Below are positions 61,657 through 64,000 of a stretch of 64,000 nt of DNA, in pieces. The DNA is taken from positions 657,001 through 721,000 of the forward strand of contig JASJOG010000050.1 in the NCBI GenBank assembly GCA_030142905.1. Direction: 5' to 3'. The position numbers and the translations under genes are program-made. Positions within the stretch are counted from its first letter, which is position 1, and every line of letters begins with the position of its first letter. Source of the DNA: Heliopora coerulea. Taxonomy: Eukaryota; Cnidaria; Anthozoa; Scleralcyonacea; Helioporidae. The notes under the pieces were generated by a model. That model was given only the letters and a program-made list of their open reading frames with translations, did no database searches and was not told the origin of the DNA.

Positions 61657-61663
61657 ACGTAGC

Positions 61664-61790
61664 AAGACAAGGTAAACTTGGGTTACTTCATAACGATTTA
61701 GAGGACCTGACGAGTGTGGCAGGCTCAGCTTGCCATACGAAACAAATTTGTAGTAAATCTTTATGAAGTAACCCAAGTTTACCTTGTCTT
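61664..61790 (+). ncRNA. Third hammerhead ribozyme inside a 37 bp inverted repeat
   Basis: Core CTGACGA at 61707-61713 (fits CUGANGA), stem II GTGTGGCA/TGCCATAC (8 pairs, one G-U) with a 9-base loop, GAAA 61739-61742. A short AT-rich stem III (ACAAATTTGT) leads to a GTA cleavage site ending at 61752. Arms 61664-61700 and 61754-61790 are complementary at 36 of 37 positions and extend stem I, with AGAGG left as an internal bulge. Natural hammerheads use such bulges for loop contacts. Confidence 0.8.
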
Positions 61791-61840
61791 AAAGTAAATG
61801 GTTTGAACCTGGGAGAATCGTGACATGTTTGTGGAAGTTG

Positions 61841-62023
61841 ATCGTCCAGGTTAGTGTAGTCTTGAGAAAGACTGTTGGTGGAAGTGACTGACGTTTCGAC
61901 AGCCTTGGCGGCGGTCATCTTCAGAGTCTCCTTTTGACTCTGAAGATGACCGCCGCCAAGGCTGTCGAAACGTCAGTCACTTCCACCAACAGTCTTTCTC
62001 AAGACTACACTAACCTGGACGAT
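61841..62023. repeat. Perfect 88 bp palindrome with 7-base loop
   Basis: Arms 61841-61928 and 61936-62023 are exact reverse complements. The right arm contains CTCTGAAGATGACCGCCGCC followed by AAGGCTGTCGAAACGTC, a hammerhead-like CUGANGA-stem-GAAAC pattern with one extra U. The shared peptide-like frames on both strands are artefacts of the palindrome. Outer 16 bp arms (AGCAAGACAAGGTAAA at 61661 and its complement ending at 62038) enclose this and the preceding inverted repeat. Confidence 0.92.
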
Positions 62024-62107
62024 TTACCTTGTCTTGCTATTGTAATTCGCTCTACTCTGGTATTGAGCACTCTCTTCGTACGATTTTTAATAAAATCTCA
62101 CTTTATC

Positions 62108-62222
<115 letters not shown>

Positions 62223-62479
62223 TCTATTTGGTTAATGTCTAAGTTTTGAGCACTCTCCTTTTCAGAGACCAAACAGCTACATTTATATATATATATATAT
62301 AACTTGAATTGGTCACAAAAATTAGCCCAGATCAAGTTAGAGGGGGGGCAATTAATTGCCCTTTCACCTCACTGGTCGGTTGTTGGCCTACTGTGGTCGG
62401 GCCATGCCTTTCCCCTAAGGAAAATCCTGGCTACGCCATTGGGAAGAACAAAGCAAAAACAAAAGAACAAAGTTCAAGA

Positions 62480-62645
62480 GAAAAAAAAATCTGGTGTTAA
62501 AGGTAAGCTTAAGACCTATTTCTTTAATGTTGCCTTTAAAAATTAATTTTTATCTATATATAATATTTTAGATATAATTTATAATATTTGTGTAAAGCGC
62601 ATAGAGCTGTTGTATATGCGCTATATAAATGTTTATTATTATTAC

Positions 62646-62691
<46 letters not shown>

Positions 62692-62695
62692 ATTC
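62480..62695 (+). mobile_element. 3' end of a LINE with (ATT)n tail
   Basis: The frame end KGKLKTYFFNVAFKN resembles LINE ORF2 C-termini. It is followed by GTAAAGCGCATAGAGCTG and GCGCTATATAAATGTTTATT, a tail type common in animal LINEs, and then (ATT)n at 62635-62691. Confidence 0.6.
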
Positions 62696-62769
62696 TACCA
62701 CTTATATAAACTAAGAATTTTTGTCACTAAGCACAGAAAATAACTTTGCTAAGCTCTGATTGATACTTA

Positions 62770-63175
62770 GTCTAGATATTGTTTTTGTTTAAATAGCGAT
62801 TGAGTTTGCCGCAAAACATTTTTTAAGTATCTTTGCTACAATTGGTAAAACTGAAACTGGTCTATACTTTCACATTCTTCATTGGTTTATAGATTTTAAA
62901 ATAAGGATGCCGTGGCTTTTTTTCATTCCTCTATGAGAAAATACCAGTAGAAAGAGAGAAGTTGCAGGTTTGTGTTAAGTACGGTAATTTCACTTGAGTC
63001 TTGTAATAAACTAGTAGGTATCACGCTATAGGTATCTAGTGAGGTGTTTAGTTTTGTTAAAACACTCCTGACTTCTTGGAATGAAATGTTTCTAAAATTA
63101 AACACATCAAAAACTGGTTTTTTGAAATTGTCAAAACAAATTCATTAGTGTAACCTGATTTCAGGAATCCGCTCC
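62770..63175 (-). mobile_element. CR1/jockey-like LINE RT fragment
   Basis: Minus-strand frame 63105-62923: MFNFRNISFQEVRSVLTKLN then TSLLQDSSEITVLNTNLQLL and FYWYFLIEE, the region between endonuclease and RT. In another frame just after (about 62865-62810) is YRPVSVLPIVAKILKKCF, the YRPISLLP motif of LINE RTs. Decayed. Confidence 0.7.
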
Positions 63176-63179
63176 AATT

Positions 63180-64000
63180 TCAATGAATTCGTTGGTTTGA
63201 TTATTTGAAGTAAGGACTGTTTAAATAAAAGCCTGATATGTTATTAGCTATACCTAAATGTATACAAGTATCACGAATGAATAGAGAAATGAATAGAGTA
63301 TATTTACTAGACGTTATAGACACCATGGTGGTGTTTCTTAACAGAGAATTCTGATAATCTTTTTCTGTTAGGTACGCCAACATTGCCTCCATTCCCTTTG
63401 TTTTTCAGTCCTTTAAGTTTTACTGTGAATTATAAATAACAGCTTTTACTAAGTTAAGAACCGCATTGAATTGTGCTTGTAGCTTTTGATTTCTTTTCTT
63501 TTCTTTTGTTCTTTGTCTCTCTTTGTTCTTGCTTTGTTCTCATTTCGCTCTTTCGTCAAAAGTTTCCGATTTGTCCGATACTGTGGTTAAGCCACCATGT
63601 CACATAGACAAACTACTTTGAATCGAGCTAGAAGGGCGCACTTAGTTTTTCAACATCTCATCCCTCTCCAGACTTTCTGAAACACGCAAATTAGGTACCG
63701 TACGAAGAAATTCAACTTAGACCAACAATCCAAACGGAGTAGACTGCAGTTTACAGGAGCTACCTAGCCACTGGTTCTTGTTGCGGGCTCAGTAGGCAAG
63801 CAAGGCAACGTTTGGTTGGAAAATTATGCATGCCAACGTATGTGACGGTATATCTACATTTGATTATTTGGAATAAGAGACAAAGAGCATCGTGAAGAGA
63901 CGAAAGCTATTTTCTTTTTCATTATCAACATTTGATTAGGGTTAGCGTAAGGGTCAGGGTTAGGTTTGGAAAAAATGAGAGACGTTGATGAAGAAACAAT
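63180..64000. other. No gene recognised; telomere-like tail near the end
   Basis: Mostly featureless. 63933-63968 has TTAGGGTTAGCGTAAGGGTC and AGGGTTAGG, a short degenerate TTAGGG-like patch in the same strand sense as 9370-9460. Confidence 0.45.

Larger units (their letters stand above)
61343..61662 (+). mobile_element. Retrozyme-like tandem repeat (188 bp unit, ~1.7 copies)
   Basis: The segment ATAACCGATAGCGTTAA starts at 61343 and again at 61531, so the unit is 188 bp. Copy 2 stops matching soon after its ribozyme, near 61660. Both contain CGCATGAGAAGCGGTTTGAG and one hammerhead ribozyme at the same place. There is no open reading frame. Metazoan retrozymes are short non-coding tandem repeats with one type I hammerhead per unit, spread as circular RNA by another element's RT (published for animals). 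Which element mobilises this one is unknown; Penelope-like RTs are candidates in this window. Confidence 0.85.

Overview
The window looks like nuclear DNA of an invertebrate animal, most likely a cnidarian. It is AT-rich, the one recognisable host gene is split by introns, and Penelope-like retroelements, R2-like and other LINEs, tRNA-derived repeats, Tc1 and THAP transposons and microsatellites are dense. TTAGGG-like stretches occur at 9.4 kb and at the right edge. The phylum is an inference from repeat content.

Host genes. The only confidently named gene is PTPMT1 (plus strand, 7244-17395): four exons with phase-0 junctions encode 205 residues with the intact signature HCKAGRGRS. Its 7.5 kb first intron carries a 1.5 kb inverted duplication and tRNA-like repeats. 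About 290 bp upstream, a divergent minus-strand coding exon (6722-6958) faces it across a spacer with a perfect CRE (TGACGTCA). Between about 24.9 and 36.2 kb several minus-strand segments look like real exons (acceptor, open frame, donor, compatible phases), but I do not recognise the proteins. One plus-strand exon candidate lies at 28.3 kb.

Mobile DNA by region. 1.3-3.1 kb: R2-like LINE remnant (minus) and a tRNA-type SINE. 11.5-13.5 kb: tRNA-like repeat, then two 5'-truncated Penelope-like copies joined head to head. 18.6-24.6 kb: a MITE, a Penelope-like element with GIY-YIG domain interrupted by LINE fragments, and a second Penelope fragment on the other strand. 31.2-32.3 kb: two copies of a 290 bp hairpin-bearing repeat around a tRNA-like inverted pair. 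38.5-42.0 kb: decayed THAP-DDE transposon. 43.8-47.8 kb: a 4 kb DNA transposon with about 570 bp inverted repeats and a broken DDE-like transposase. 48.7-50.1 kb: complete but dead Tc1-type element. 52.5-57.3 kb: LINE tails and an R2-like LINE (minus) split by a small DNA element that holds an exact copy of 207 bp of the same LINE. 60.5-62.7 kb: tRNA-like inverted pair, then a hammerhead-ribozyme cluster.

The most interesting feature is 61343-62038. A 188 bp unit occurs about 1.7 times in tandem; each copy holds a type I hammerhead ribozyme with matching stems I and II. One copy has an intact catalytic core and the other an intact stem III, which is the architecture of metazoan retrozymes. 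A third hammerhead with a full consensus core sits in the loop of a 37 bp inverted repeat directly downstream, followed by a perfect 88 bp palindrome. Looser hammerhead-like motifs recur in the tRNA-like repeats and at Penelope ends elsewhere in the window, so self-cleaving RNA is a recurrent theme here.
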